Positions 53,271 to 62,130 of a stretch of DNA of 64,000 nucleotides are shown here, piece after piece; position 1 is the stretch's first letter; every line of letters starts with the position of its first letter. This stretch comes from Bog-473 sp963701955. Its GTDB lineage: Bacteria > Actinomycetota > Acidimicrobiia > Acidimicrobiales > RAAP-2. Location: assembly GCA_963701955.1 (NCBI GenBank), contig OY969694.1, forward strand, positions 1,054,001 to 1,118,000. The letters run 5' to 3'. The notes below the pieces were generated by a model, which saw only the letters and a list, made by a program, of their open reading frames with translations, made no database searches and had not been told where the DNA came from. Made by a program: the position numbers and the translations under genes.

Positions 53271-53504
53271 ATGGGTCTCGTGACGCAGCACGAGTCGGCG
53301 AACGGCAGATGCTCGCTTTGTGGTCGTAAGAGCGAAACCGTCACGACCGCGGAGCTCGGCAACTGGATCGTGCAGGACGGCGGAATTTTGGTCTGTTCAG
53401 GATGCTCAAGCGATTCCGACAAAGCCGCCGTCGGTCCGGAGGCGTTCAGCAGACCGGAACGAGTCGAGAAGTTGCCGGCCAGCACCGCCCAGCCTCGGAG
53501 ATGA
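53271..53504 (+). CDS. Small putative zinc-binding protein
   Basis: 77 residues with two CxxC pairs, GRCSLCGRKSETVTTAELGN and ILVCSGCSSDSDK, spaced about 30 residues, a zinc-ribbon-like pattern. ATG at 53271 (an earlier ATG at 53262 is possible). It starts just outside the IS256 right end. No family recognised. Confidence 0.45.
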   Translation: MGLVTQHESANGRCSLCGRKSETVTTAELGNWIVQDGGILVCSGCSSDSDKAAVGPEAFSRPERVEKLPASTAQPRR

Positions 53505-53632
53505 ACCCAGGGCATACTTCGCCGGGCTGATGAGGCATCGACATTAGGCGAGGGTAGACCGCCGATGCACTCCGGCCTATGTAGACCCGGGTCCGGCGAA
53601 CCAGGGCACCCGATGCCCTTCCGACTGGTATG

Positions 53633-54184
53633 TCACAGCGGGATGCGGTAGCGGAGGTATACGACGCCGCTATGAAAGCGGCGTTCGTCCAGCAGCTCGA
53701 GCTCGGCATGGACGCCAACGGGCAGGGCACGCTTGCCACCACCGACCAGGACCGGCCCCAGGAAGAGATGGCACTCGTCAACCAACCCCTCGGCGATCCC
53801 CTGGCCGGCGAGCTCCGCACCGCCGATCGCGATGTCGGATTGCGTGCTCTCCTTCAGCCGTTTGACTGCCGCGGGGTCAAACTCCCGCTCGGTTCGGGTT
53901 CTCTCGCTGGACACCGTCTGAAGCGTCTGGGAGTAGACAACCTTCTCAGCCGCACGCCAGATCTCCGCGTAGTCCTGGTATACCGGGGGCCGATCGTCAT
54001 CAGTTTCCCAGTGGACCATCGTCTCGTACATGCGCCGACCGTACAGATAGATGCCGACGGGCCGCACGAGGTCGTTGACGAAAGCGTGCACCTCCTCATC
54101 GGGCGCTGCCCAGTCGAACTTGCCCGCCTCGTCCTCGACGTAGCCGTCGAGCGACGCGATCGCCACATAGGTCAGGCTGGCCAT
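53633..54184 (-). CDS. RibD C-terminal/dihydrofolate reductase-like protein
   Basis: 183 residues: YVAIASLDGYVEDEAGKFDWAAPDEEVHAFVND at the start, YLYGRRMYETMVHWE, then DIAIGGAELAGQGIAEGLVDECHLFLGPVLVGGGKRALP. This is the YyaP/YwjB-type RibD_C fold, a predicted NADPH-dependent reductase, distinct from the true folate enzyme. ATG at 54184. The IS30 element is inserted just upstream. Confidence 0.83.
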   Translation of the reverse strand: MASLTYVAIASLDGYVEDEAGKFDWAAPDEEVHAFVNDLVRPVGIYLYGRRMYETMVHWETDDDRPPVYQDYAEIWRAAEKVVYSQTLQTVSSERTRTEREFDPAAVKRLKESTQSDIAIGGAELAGQGIAEGLVDECHLFLGPVLVGGGKRALPVGVHAELELLDERRFHSGVVYLRYRIPL

Positions 54185-54254
54185 GGGACTACCCGGGTGC
54201 CTGCGAGAAGGTGCATAGGAGCAAATCTACGCTTCCGGGCCCTGCCCCCTAAGT

Positions 54255-55491
54255 GCTGTGTCCTCAAGGGATCGTTGCAACACCAGCCTGATCGGCGAAC
54301 AGTGATGTCGTCGATCAGGAGGTCCACGAATGGCACGGTTCTCACCCGAGGACAGGAGGACGATCTGGGACATGAGCGAAGCCGGGGTGCCGGTCAAGCG
54401 CATCGCCCGGCATCTGGGCAGGCAGAACTCATCCCTCCGACGGTTCATCGCCGATGCCGGTGGCAGGCGCCCGACGCCGCGAGAGCGCTCTGAGCTGCGG
54501 CTGAGGTTGGCCGAGCGCGAAGAGATCTCACGCGGCCTGGCGGCCGGATGGTCACTCCGAGCAATCGCCGCAGAGTTGGGCCGTGCGCCCTCGACGGTGT
54601 GCCGGGAGGTCAACGCCAACGGCGGTCGTCGGCGCTATCGGGCCCTCCCCGCCGATCGGGCGGCGGACTGGCGGGCGCTGCGGCCCAAGCGCACAAAGCT
54701 GGCTCGCTGCCCTCGCCTGCGCCGGGCGGTCGAAGCCAAACTCGAGGACAACTGGTCGCCCGAGCAGATCTCTTCGTGGTTGGCTGATGCCCATCCCCGA
54801 CGACCCGGAGATGCAGGTGTCCCACGAGACCATCTACCAGTCGCTCTTCGTTCAAGGCAAGGGAGCGCTCCGCAAGGAGCTCCACGTTTGTCTGCGCAGT
54901 GGCCGGGCCATGCGACGGGCCAAGGCCTACACCAAGGCCAGTCATGTCGGGGCAGGGAAGATCAAAGACATGGTGATGATCTCCGAACGCCCGGCCGAGG
55001 TGGCCGACCGGGCCGTGCCCGGCCACTGGGAGGGAGACCTCATCTTCGGCAAGAAGATGACCTCCATCGCCACCTTGGTCGAGCGCCACAGCCGCTACGT
55101 CATGTTGTGCAAACTCCCCAACGGATACGGAGCCGAGGCGGTGCGCGTCGCTTTGGCCAAGAGGATCCTCACCTTGCCGGCGAACCTCCGGCGTTCGCTC
55201 ACTTGGGACCAGGGCAAGGAAATGGCCGAGCACGTTCGCTTCAGCGTCGAGACCGGCGTCGCTGTCTATTTCTGTGACCCCAAGAGCCCCTGGCAGCGCG
55301 GAACCAACGAGAACACCAACGGCCTGTTACGTCAATACCTGCCGAAGAACGCCGACCTGTCCTTGTACTCACAGCAGCAGCTCAACGCCATCGCACGTTC
55401 ACTCAACCGACGCCCTCGACAGACACTCGGCTGGATGACACCATCTCAGGCGTTCGCCGAGGCCGTTGCGTTGACCCCTTGAGGACACAGC
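54255..55491 (+). mobile_element. IS30-family insertion sequence
   Basis: Terminal inverted repeats of about 27 bp: left GCTGTGTCCTCAAGGGATC from 54255, right end (complement of 55463-55491) GCTGTGTCCTCAAGGGGTC. They agree at 16 consecutive positions and then partially. The element lies inside a 14-bp perfect palindrome: CCGGGCCCTGCCCC at 54235-54248 and GGGGCAGGGCCCGG at 55499-55512. Confidence 0.85.
54330..55482 (+). CDS. IS30-family transposase (frameshifted)
   Basis: N-terminal helix-turn-helix region (ARFSPEDRRTIWDMSEAG, LGRAPSTVCREVNANGG) to SSWLADAHP in the first frame. The catalytic core (DDPEMQVSHETIYQSLFVQ, HWEGDLIFGKKMTSIATLVERHSRY, WDQGKEMAEH, CDPKSPWQRGTNENTNGLLRQYLPK) is in the next. 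Removing one C from the CCCC at 54795-54798 joins them into 383 residues with an intact DDE triad (D in HWEGDL, D in TWDQG, E in GTNEN). IS30 elements do not use programmed frameshifting, so this is an error or an inactivating mutation. Confidence 0.85.
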
Positions 55492-55512
55492 CCGATATGG
55501 GGCAGGGCCCGG

Positions 55513-55903
55513 GGTCGCCCCGTCCACCAAGACCACGCCCCGGAGGAAGCTGGGCTGACCGGTTCTCGGCGGCGGAACAGCTGCGGCTGGCGCCCGAGAT
55601 AGCCCATTGGCCCGGGGTCCCGACTGGCGGCAGCGGACGTGAGTTCGAACCTCCAGCCGCGGGGGTACGCGGAGTGGGGAGTTTCAGACCCCAATGAGCT
55701 CCTATCACTTGTCAACCCCTCCTCGGGGCTCGGGAGTGAAAACAGCGGACACGACATTGATTAGTCACTCGAGGTGAGGACAAGCTCCTATTAGGTCACG
55801 CGTTTTCGAGGTCGTGGGCTCGAGCTGAGGGTCGGCGAGTCGCTGGCAAGTCAGCTCTAACGAGCGACAGTACGGGGGAAGGCCAGACCCCCAGCCCGAG
55901 GAT
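55513..55903. other. Interval between IS30 and IS110 transposase
   Basis: No convincing coding frame. It may include the 3' end of the IS110 element, whose terminus could not be located. A short GAGTTCGAACCTCC (55641-55654) resembles a tRNA T-arm but has no cloverleaf around it. Confidence 0.4.
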
Positions 55904-56953
55904 CTAGCCGCGAGGAAGGTAGCGATAGACCTCGCGGGCGACGTAGCGCTTCAAGATGCGGATGACCTCGTGCTTGGTCTTGCCTTCCTTGATCCGCCGC
56001 TCGAAGTAGACGCGAGTGTCGGGGTCGTGGGCGATACGGACCATGACGATGCGCCAGAGCGCGCTGTTGGCCTGGCGATCACCACCGTCGTGAGCCTTGA
56101 CCCTGCCATTCGTCTTGCCCGAGCCGTCGGGGACCGGAGCCACGCCGCACAGGTGGGCCCAGGCCGCTTCTGAGTGGAGCCGACCGGGGTTGTCGCCGGC
56201 CGCCATGACGAGGGCTGCCGCGGTGTCGGGCCCGACTCCGAAGAGCTCGAGCAGATCGGGAACGGTGGCCACGAGGAGCGCATCGATCCGCTCGTCGAGC
56301 TCGGCGAGCTCGCGGTCGAGGGCCTCGATGCGATGCGCCAACGACGACAGCGATGCCTTGGTGGCGGCGGTCACCGGATCGGGCGATCGACCCGGACGGA
56401 GCTTGGCTCCTTCGGCCACGAGCGCGGGCACCGAGAGGCCCTTCAATCGGCAACGGAGCTGTTCGGGTGCGCTGTAGCCGAGGTGACGCATCTGGATGAG
56501 GGCCTTGACCCGGGCCTGGCGGGCCGAGCGCTTGGCCACGACGAGGACCCTGATGGCCTCGACGGCACCGTCCCTCGACTTCGGACTGCCCGTGGCCCGG
56601 CCACCGAGGGCGGCCCGTGCTGCTTCGACGGCGTCAAGGGGATCGGACTTGCCACTGCTCCGGCGCTTCTGGCGATTCGGCCGGTCGACCTCGATGACCT
56701 CGACACCTGAACGGCGCAGATGGCGGGCCAGGCCGGCCCCATAGGAACCGGTTCCTTCGACGCCGATCTTGGTGACGTCGCCGAAGGACGCAAGCCAGGA
56801 CAGCAGGGCCTTGTAGCCAGCCGGATCGGTGGAGAAGCTCTCGGTGCCGAGCAGCCCACCGAGCGGGTCCAGCGCTGCGGCCACATGGACGTCACGATGG
56901 GTGTCGACGCCACCGGTGATCCCACGCGCAGCTTCTACGATGGTCATGGTCAT
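55904..56953 (-). CDS. IS110-family transposase (DEDD recombinase)
   Basis: 349 residues. The RuvC-like DEDD domain at the N-terminus has GGVDTHRDVHVAAAL (first Asp), GVEGTGSYGAGLA (Glu) and SGKSDPLDAVEAA (Asp pair). The C-terminal Tnp_20 domain has GVGPDTAAALVMAAGD, AWAHLCGVAPVPDGSGKT with the catalytic serine, and ALWRIVMVRIAHDP. Intact. IS110 enzymes are guided by a bridge RNA transcribed from the element's own non-coding end. Confidence 0.93.
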   Translation of the reverse strand: MTMTIVEAARGITGGVDTHRDVHVAAALDPLGGLLGTESFSTDPAGYKALLSWLASFGDVTKIGVEGTGSYGAGLARHLRRSGVEVIEVDRPNRQKRRSSGKSDPLDAVEAARAALGGRATGSPKSRDGAVEAIRVLVVAKRSARQARVKALIQMRHLGYSAPEQLRCRLKGLSVPALVAEGAKLRPGRSPDPVTAATKASLSSLAHRIEALDRELAELDERIDALLVATVPDLLELFGVGPDTAAALVMAAGDNPGRLHSEAAWAHLCGVAPVPDGSGKTNGRVKAHDGGDRQANSALWRIVMVRIAHDPDTRVYFERRIKEGKTKHEVIRILKRYVAREVYRYLPRG

Positions 56954-57238
56954 CCCTTTCTCTCAAAGGTGTGAGGGATGGCACGGCCGTTCCGGATCGG
57001 AGCGACGGGGGTCTGGGCTGTTCTAGCAACCCGGACCAATCACCCCAACTTCGAGACGGGACGTGCCGTCTTTCAATATGCGGCTGGAAGGTCTCGGTCG
57101 ACGACGTCTTGCACCGTCACGGGACTCCAAGTCAGACCGAACCTGCCAGCACTCCCGAACCTATTCAGGACCAGCAATCAAGCGGTGGATCCCTGAGAGA
57201 AGTATCAATATCTCCTATCCCCCGCCAATGTCTGTGCG
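56954..57238 (-). other. Non-coding end of IS110 element, possible bridge-RNA region
   Basis: About 285 bases between the transposase start and tRNA-Arg without a credible gene. In IS110-group elements the left end upstream of the transposase encodes the bridge RNA. This interval has the right position and size, but the RNA fold and the IS boundary were not determined. Inference from family knowledge. Confidence 0.35.
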
Positions 57239-57312
57239 CGCCCCGGGCAGGATTCGAACCTGCGTAAAACGGATTAGAAGTCCGTTGCCTAAGTCCGCTC
57301 GGCCACCGGGGC
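57239..57312 (-). tRNA. tRNA-Arg (anticodon TCT)
   Basis: 74-base cloverleaf on the minus strand: acceptor GCCCCGG pairs with CCGGGGC. Anticodon stem ACGGA/TCCGT with loop CTTCTAA (anticodon TCT) and T-arm GCAGG-TTCGAAT-CCTGC follow; discriminator G. CCA not encoded. Confidence 0.93.
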
Positions 57313-57448
57313 ATCCCGACGCACCACAGCCTGGCATAGGAGGTCGCGTCGAATGGTCCACGCTTGGCCCTGCCGAATGCGTGGGCGGGCTCCTCCCTTC
57401 CGGTTCCGTCCAGGGTCGTCACGGGGTGTGCCACACTTGGGCCCCTCG

Positions 57449-57522
57449 GTGGGCGTAGCTCAGTTGGTTAGAGCGCCAGGTTGTGGTCCTGGAGGTCGGG
57501 GGTTCGAGACCCCTCGCTCACC
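57449..57522 (+). tRNA. tRNA-His (anticodon GTG)
   Basis: Acceptor GTGGGCG pairs with CGCTCAC. Anticodon stem CCAGG/CCTGG with loop TTGTGGT (GTG) and T-arm GGGGG-TTCGAGA-CCCCT follow. The base before it (57448) is the G-1 expected for tRNA-His, facing discriminator C; CCA is encoded at 57523-57525. Confidence 0.95.
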
Positions 57523-57694
57523 CCAAGCCACACGGACGGTGTGGGCCCGAAGGGCGTCCGCGGTGAGCGAGTCGCAGGGTGGCGCCCGGTCGGTCCTGGT
57601 CACGGGCGCGACACGGACATGCTCCCTCCGCTGACGCCGCCACGAGTGTGGGTCACCGGGTCGGTGAGGAGCAGTCGACGAGGGGGGGGTGTGG

Positions 57695-58834
57695 TTATCG
57701 CGTTGCGTCGTGTGAGGTTGCCCGGACGCGAGCCGCGAACCACGAAAGGGCCCGCCCGCTCCCCTCGAGCACAAAGTCCACCAGGGTTCCTGTTTCCTCG
57801 GCCCCGAAGTCGATCAGGTGGCACACGTTGACGAGCACGTCCGAGCCGGGTCCTCGGTAGCGCCTTCCGGCGGCGCACATCGGCGCTGCCGGAAGGCGCA
57901 GGGCCCAGGCGACCAGGTGGCCCACCGTCTCTGGGATACCCAAGTGATCCGCCTGAGCGTCTGCGTCGTCATCGGTCTGGCGTGGATTCTCGACGTCAGG
58001 CTCCCCGGCCCCCGCCTCCGGGCCGAGTTCCGCGGAGGATTCCAGCACTCGATCCTCGACCTCGTCTTGGTGACCCGCGGCGTCCTCACCGCCTTCCTCG
58101 GCGGAGTCGTCCACGGACTCCCCCGCCGATTCGTCGACGACGTCGGACGGTGGCTCTGGCGAAGATTCGGCCCCGGGTGCCGGTGGGGCGTGCTGGACCG
58201 CCGAGCCCAGTGGTATTGCCGGAGCCAGCAGGTCCACGTGCGCCTGGCGGAGATGGAGCTGCCGCAAGTGGTCGCTGGTCATGTCCGGGTAGCCGGCCAC
58301 TGCCACGTCGTCGACCCGCAGGTCGAAGTCGGCCAGCGCCGCGCTCGTGACGACGGCACCCATGCCCTGGGTGACCACCCCGAGCGACTGCCACGACTCG
58401 AGCTCGAGTGACTCAACGAACGCGACCAGCTCACGCGCGGCGTGGGCGAGATCGGGCTCGCAATCAACCGACCCGGCAGACAGATCGGGCGCATCGACGG
58501 GATTGTCGTATCCCTTCCACAAGGCCACGGCGGTCTCGGTCGACTGCTCGTAGAGGTCGAGGGCCTGGGGGATCCAGTCCTCGCGCAGATCCGTGCCGTC
58601 GGCCACACCGGGGATGACCACCACCACCTTCTCGGACACGTCGAGGTCCCCGAACAACAGCACGTAGTGCTGCAGCTGAGGTCGGTAAGCCAGGATGTCG
58701 GCGCCGCACACCACCAGCTCCTCCAACGCCGCCACACGGTCGGCGTCACCTTCGAGGGTGGCACCTGCGAGATCCATCTTCACTGCGGCCAGATTCGAGG
58801 CGGCACGCCTCACCAGCAGCTCTCTCCCGCTCAC
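57695..58834 (-). CDS. Alpha/beta-hydrolase-like protein (DUF1023-like)
   Basis: About 379 residues. The first 190 resemble the DUF1023 alpha/beta hydrolase fold: KVVVVIPGVADGTDLRED, TAVALWKGYDNPVDAPD, LGVVTQGMGAVVTSAAL, VDDVAVAGYPDM. At the nucleophile elbow the motif is T-Q-G-M-G-A rather than G-x-S-x-G, so the catalytic serine appears absent. A long acidic Glu/Asp/Ser linker (about 215-290) separates a C-terminal helical part. GTG at 58834 is taken as start; TTG 58864 is possible. Confidence 0.55.
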   Translation of the reverse strand: MSGRELLVRRAASNLAAVKMDLAGATLEGDADRVAALEELVVCGADILAYRPQLQHYVLLFGDLDVSEKVVVVIPGVADGTDLREDWIPQALDLYEQSTETAVALWKGYDNPVDAPDLSAGSVDCEPDLAHAARELVAFVESLELESWQSLGVVTQGMGAVVTSAALADFDLRVDDVAVAGYPDMTSDHLRQLHLRQAHVDLLAPAIPLGSAVQHAPPAPGAESSPEPPSDVVDESAGESVDDSAEEGGEDAAGHQDEVEDRVLESSAELGPEAGAGEPDVENPRQTDDDADAQADHLGIPETVGHLVAWALRLPAAPMCAAGRRYRGPGSDVLVNVCHLIDFGAEETGTLVDFVLEGSGRALSWFAARVRATSHDATR

Positions 58835-58880
58835 CCTGGAAAGGTTAGGTCGTTCACAGCCCAATTCCGTGGGACCTCAT

Positions 58881-58886
58881 TAGTGT
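58881..58886 (+). promoter_or_regulatory. Leaderless -10 element of the DMT transporter gene
   Basis: TAGTGT seven bases before the ATG at 58894. It supports that start over the in-frame GTG at 58885, which overlaps the box. Confidence 0.4.
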
Positions 58887-58893
58887 GGGGCTC

Positions 58894-59796
58894 ATGGGCG
58901 AGGCGCTGGCCATCGTCGCGGCGCTCCTGTTCGCTCTGGGTACGGTCCTCCAGCAGAAGGGAACGCTCAGCACCGAGGCACAGGAGAACGACCCGCGCTT
59001 TCTCGTGCAAATCCTGCGTCGGCCCGTCTGGCTCGCCGGTGCGGCCGCGCAAGCCACCGGATGGGTCGTTCAGGCGATGGCGCTGGACCGGGCTTCGCTC
59101 GTCGTGGTCCAGTCGCTCACCGCTCTGAGCCTGGTGATCGCGCTCCCCTTGGGCGCGGTGCTGACGGCTCAACACGTCGGAAGGCGGGAATCGAGCGGCG
59201 CACTCCTGACTCTCGTCGGGATCGTCTTCTTCGTTTCGGCAGGACAACCACAAGGTGGGACCTCGCACCCGAGCGCCGGCAAGTGGTGGGCGGCCTGCCT
59301 CGTCACCGCTGCGCTCGTGGGGATGTTGTTCATGGTGGGAAGGCGCTTCTCCGGAGCAGCCAAGGCGCTGACCTTCGGCGCCGGTGCCGGGCTCGGCTAC
59401 GGACTCCAGGCCGCGGTGACCAAGTCCTTCGTCACCGAGATCGGCGGCGGCGTGCTCAACCTGGTCACCAGCTGGTCGCCGTACGTTCTCATCCTCTCCG
59501 CGCTCAGCGGCTTCGCACTGCAGCAGTCGGCCCTCAAGACCGGGGTCCTTGCGCCCGCCATGGCCTCGAGCAACTCGGTGACCCTGTTCTCGAGCGTCGT
59601 GCTCGGCATGGCCGTCTTTGGGGAGACCCTGAGCAAGGCCGGGTCGTCGCACGTCGGATCCACCGTGTTCGGATTGGTCGTCGCCATTGTCGGCATCGCC
59701 CTGCTGGCCGGATCGGAGTCCCCAAATGCTCCCGGAGCTCCCCAGGCACCGCAGGGTCCTGGACCGGCGAGGCACGACCCGTCGCCGGCCGCGTGA
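58894..59796 (+). CDS. DMT-superfamily (EamA/NIPA-like) membrane protein
   Basis: 300 residues with about nine hydrophobic helices (LAIVAALLFALGTVLQQKG at the N-terminus, WWAACLVTAALVGMLFMVGR, VFGLVVAIVGIALLAG at the end) in two EamA-like halves. FALGTVLQQKGTL and SLTALSLVIALPLGAVLTAQ recall NIPA/DUF914-type magnesium or small-solute transporters. Pro-rich cytosolic tail. Substrate unknown. Divergent from the hydrolase-like gene. Confidence 0.78.
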   Translation: MGEALAIVAALLFALGTVLQQKGTLSTEAQENDPRFLVQILRRPVWLAGAAAQATGWVVQAMALDRASLVVVQSLTALSLVIALPLGAVLTAQHVGRRESSGALLTLVGIVFFVSAGQPQGGTSHPSAGKWWAACLVTAALVGMLFMVGRRFSGAAKALTFGAGAGLGYGLQAAVTKSFVTEIGGGVLNLVTSWSPYVLILSALSGFALQQSALKTGVLAPAMASSNSVTLFSSVVLGMAVFGETLSKAGSSHVGSTVFGLVVAIVGIALLAGSESPNAPGAPQAPQGPGPARHDPSPAA

Positions 59797-59878
59797 TCCC
59801 GATCCCTCGCGACGCGGCACCGCGCCTCGTGATCCGGCTCGTGCGGCTGCGGGCGGGACAGTTCGCGAAGAGGCCGAC

Positions 59879-60455
59879 ATGATCGCCTCCGCCGGACTGG
59901 CCAGCACGTGGTGGGAGTACCTAGTCCTCTTCCTGGCTGTCGCCGCCTCGTGGGCCGGCCTGCCCTTCGTCGGCGCAACCGCGCTCAGCGCGGCCGGGGT
60001 CGCCGCCAGCCAGGGGCGACTGAGCCTGACGCTCGTCATCGTGGTGTCGACCGTCGCCGGTGAAGTCGGAGGCCTCGCCGGATACGCCATCGGCAACCGC
60101 TGGGGTCGTGAGCTCTTGGAGCGTCCGGGTCGGCATCACGCCGGCCGGCAACGCATGGTCGAACGCGGCGAGCGCGCCTACGCTCGTTGGGGACGTCTTG
60201 CAGTCTTCTTCACCCCTGCCGTGGTTTCGGGCACGGCGCGGCATGGCCTATGGCCAGTTCGCATTGTGGAACCTCCTCGCGTCATTCGGGTTCTCGCTCT
60301 CCGTAGCGGCGAGTTCGTTCGGCATCGCGAAGATCTTCACCGGGCACCACTCGCCGCACGACATCGCGACCCTCCTCGTCGGGCTGGGAGTCGGGGTCCT
60401 CGTCACCGTGCTCTTCGTACGGCGGCGTCACCGTCGGCGCGCCCCCAGCGGGTGA
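59879..60455 (+). CDS. DedA/VTT-domain membrane protein (frameshifted)
   Basis: First frame from ATG 59879: helix YLVLFLAVAASWAGLPFVG, STVAGEVGGLAGYAIGNRWG and YARWGRLAVFFTPAVVSGTAR. Second frame: MAYGQFALWNLLASFGFSLS, then the final IATLLVGLGVGVLVTVLFVRRRHRRRAPSG. One extra G at 60239-60241 joins them into 191 residues, matching DedA (VTT) proteins with their P-x-x-R/S-G-x-A-x-M motif. DedA proteins act as lipid scramblases or transporters needed for membrane homeostasis. Confidence 0.75.
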
Positions 60456-60459
60456 GGCC

Positions 60460-61947
60460 TCAGCCGGGTGAGCCGATCTGGCGACCCATGTAGGGCGCGC
60501 CTCCGAAGCTGAAGATACCCCCGTCGGACGCGGCCAACCAGTAGCCATGAGAGGCGCCGTCCGAGGCCATTCCCACAACCGGGGCGACGAGACCTTCGTT
60601 GCCCGTCGATCCCTCGAACGCGTCACTCCCAAAGCTGAAGACCCCTCCGTCAGCGGCCACGAATCGGTACCCGGTACCTCCAGGTGCCGCCTCCATGCCG
60701 ACAATCGGCTCGTTGAGTCGGAGGCCTCCGGTACTACCGAGGAACGGCGCGTCGAAGCTGAAGATGCCCCCGTCTGCGGCGACCTCCCAGTACCCCCCGG
60801 TTGCCCAGTCGGCCGCGATGCCGACCACCGACCGGTTCAGCGGGCTGCCACCCATCGAACCGTGGAACGCCGCATCGCCGAAGCTGAAGACACCGCCGTC
60901 GGACGCCACGAGCCAGTACCCGCCACCGTCGGCTGTGCCCGCCATGCCGACAATGGGCTGATTGAGCCGCAGCGAACCGGTGGAACCGAAGAACCGTGCA
61001 TCACCGAAGCTGAAGACACCGCCGTCGGACGCCACGAGCCAGTACCCGCCACCGTCGGGCGTCGCCGTGATGCCCACGACCGGTGAGTTGGGCGGACGGG
61101 TGAGCGACCCCGCCCGGAGCGCCGACCCGAACGCGGAGACCGTGCCGTTCGCCTCGACCTCCCAGTAGCCGGTGCCGTCTTGCACCGTGGCGATGCCGAC
61201 GGTGTGGGACGAAGAGGCCAGCGTGGCCGAAACCTGACTCCAGGTCGCGACGATGTCGCCCGGGGGGGCGCACGAACCGACCATGACGGCGGCGATCGAA
61301 CCGCCTCTGTACCCGCTCGCCGAGTAGGCGGCGCCCATGGAAAGGACCGGGGGTCCTTCCGAACAATCGGCGAACGGGTGCAAGATGATGTCCCGGTGAC
61401 CCCAGCACCCCGAAGGTGCTTGCGGGCTACAGGTCGCGTTGGTGGTGGACGGACCGCTCCACCCGTCGTCGTACATCCAGTAGTAGTCGGCCTCGAGCAC
61501 GGACGTCAGCCCACCCGCCCAGATGGAGCCACCGAACGTGAGGGGCACGCCTCCAGCGAGTGACGCCGGGAACGCTGGATCGACCCCGGAGTTCGCTCCG
61601 GCGTCGGCGTCGGCATCGAGCTGCGTGGTCATGTCGTCAATCGGCGGGAGGCCGCGGTCGACGCGCTCGATGTTGACAACGGCAAAGAGCTGCTCGGGAA
61701 GAGGGAGCACGGCCAGTGACGATTCGGACAGGTTCAACGGGCCGAGACCCTCCTGCGTGCGGGCATCGTCGACGGAGGTCAACCAGTCCCCGCTGTCCGG
61801 TGTGATGTTCGCCGCCGGATTCGCGGGAGGCAGGATCCCGGCGGCACCGGAGGGTACGTCGGAGAACCCGACCGCGACCATCGCCCCGCCGACGATGCCC
61901 AATGGCACCAGGCAGGCCGCCAGGAAGCGACGGACACGGCGTTGCAC
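60460..61947 (-). CDS. Secreted SDGGVFSFG-repeat protein with CAP/SCP-like N-terminal domain
   Basis: 495 residues. Signal peptide (RRFLAACLVPLGIVGGAMVAVGFSD), then about 190 residues resembling a CAP/SCP-like or allergen-type domain (LPLPEQLFAVVNIERVDRGLPP, GGSIWAGGLTSVLEADYYWM, CWGHRDIILHPF). Six repeats of about 41 residues follow (YWLVASDGGVFSFGDARFFG, STGSLRLNQPIVGMAGTADG) to the C-terminus. They are the same repeat as in the 5700-7220 protein but joined to a different catalytic or binding module and in reversed order. GTG start after GGAAGG. Probably wall-associated. Confidence 0.75.
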   Translation of the reverse strand: MQRRVRRFLAACLVPLGIVGGAMVAVGFSDVPSGAAGILPPANPAANITPDSGDWLTSVDDARTQEGLGPLNLSESSLAVLPLPEQLFAVVNIERVDRGLPPIDDMTTQLDADADAGANSGVDPAFPASLAGGVPLTFGGSIWAGGLTSVLEADYYWMYDDGWSGPSTTNATCSPQAPSGCWGHRDIILHPFADCSEGPPVLSMGAAYSASGYRGGSIAAVMVGSCAPPGDIVATWSQVSATLASSSHTVGIATVQDGTGYWEVEANGTVSAFGSALRAGSLTRPPNSPVVGITATPDGGGYWLVASDGGVFSFGDARFFGSTGSLRLNQPIVGMAGTADGGGYWLVASDGGVFSFGDAAFHGSMGGSPLNRSVVGIAADWATGGYWEVAADGGIFSFDAPFLGSTGGLRLNEPIVGMEAAPGGTGYRFVAADGGVFSFGSDAFEGSTGNEGLVAPVVGMASDGASHGYWLAASDGGIFSFGGAPYMGRQIGSPG

Positions 61948-62130
61948 TTTGCCTTCCCCCCCTCGTATGACCGTTCAGTGAGGGTCATATCGGGAAGATC
62001 CAGGGGAATGTGAGCCCCCCGTGAAGCGGAACGGTCCGACCTGCGGAATGCCTCTCAGTCCGGCGACACCGATCCACAACGGGTTGACAACGATGACGCA
62101 ACAGAAGAACAACGCCCGGCGGGCGGATCG

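Noticed and set aside
55641..55654. tRNA T-arm-like GAGTTCGAACCTCC
   Set aside because: No acceptor, D or anticodon stems can be formed around it.
57239..57312. tRNA-Arg as an island attachment site
   Set aside because: No integrase gene and no repeated copy of the tRNA 3' end was seen within the window.
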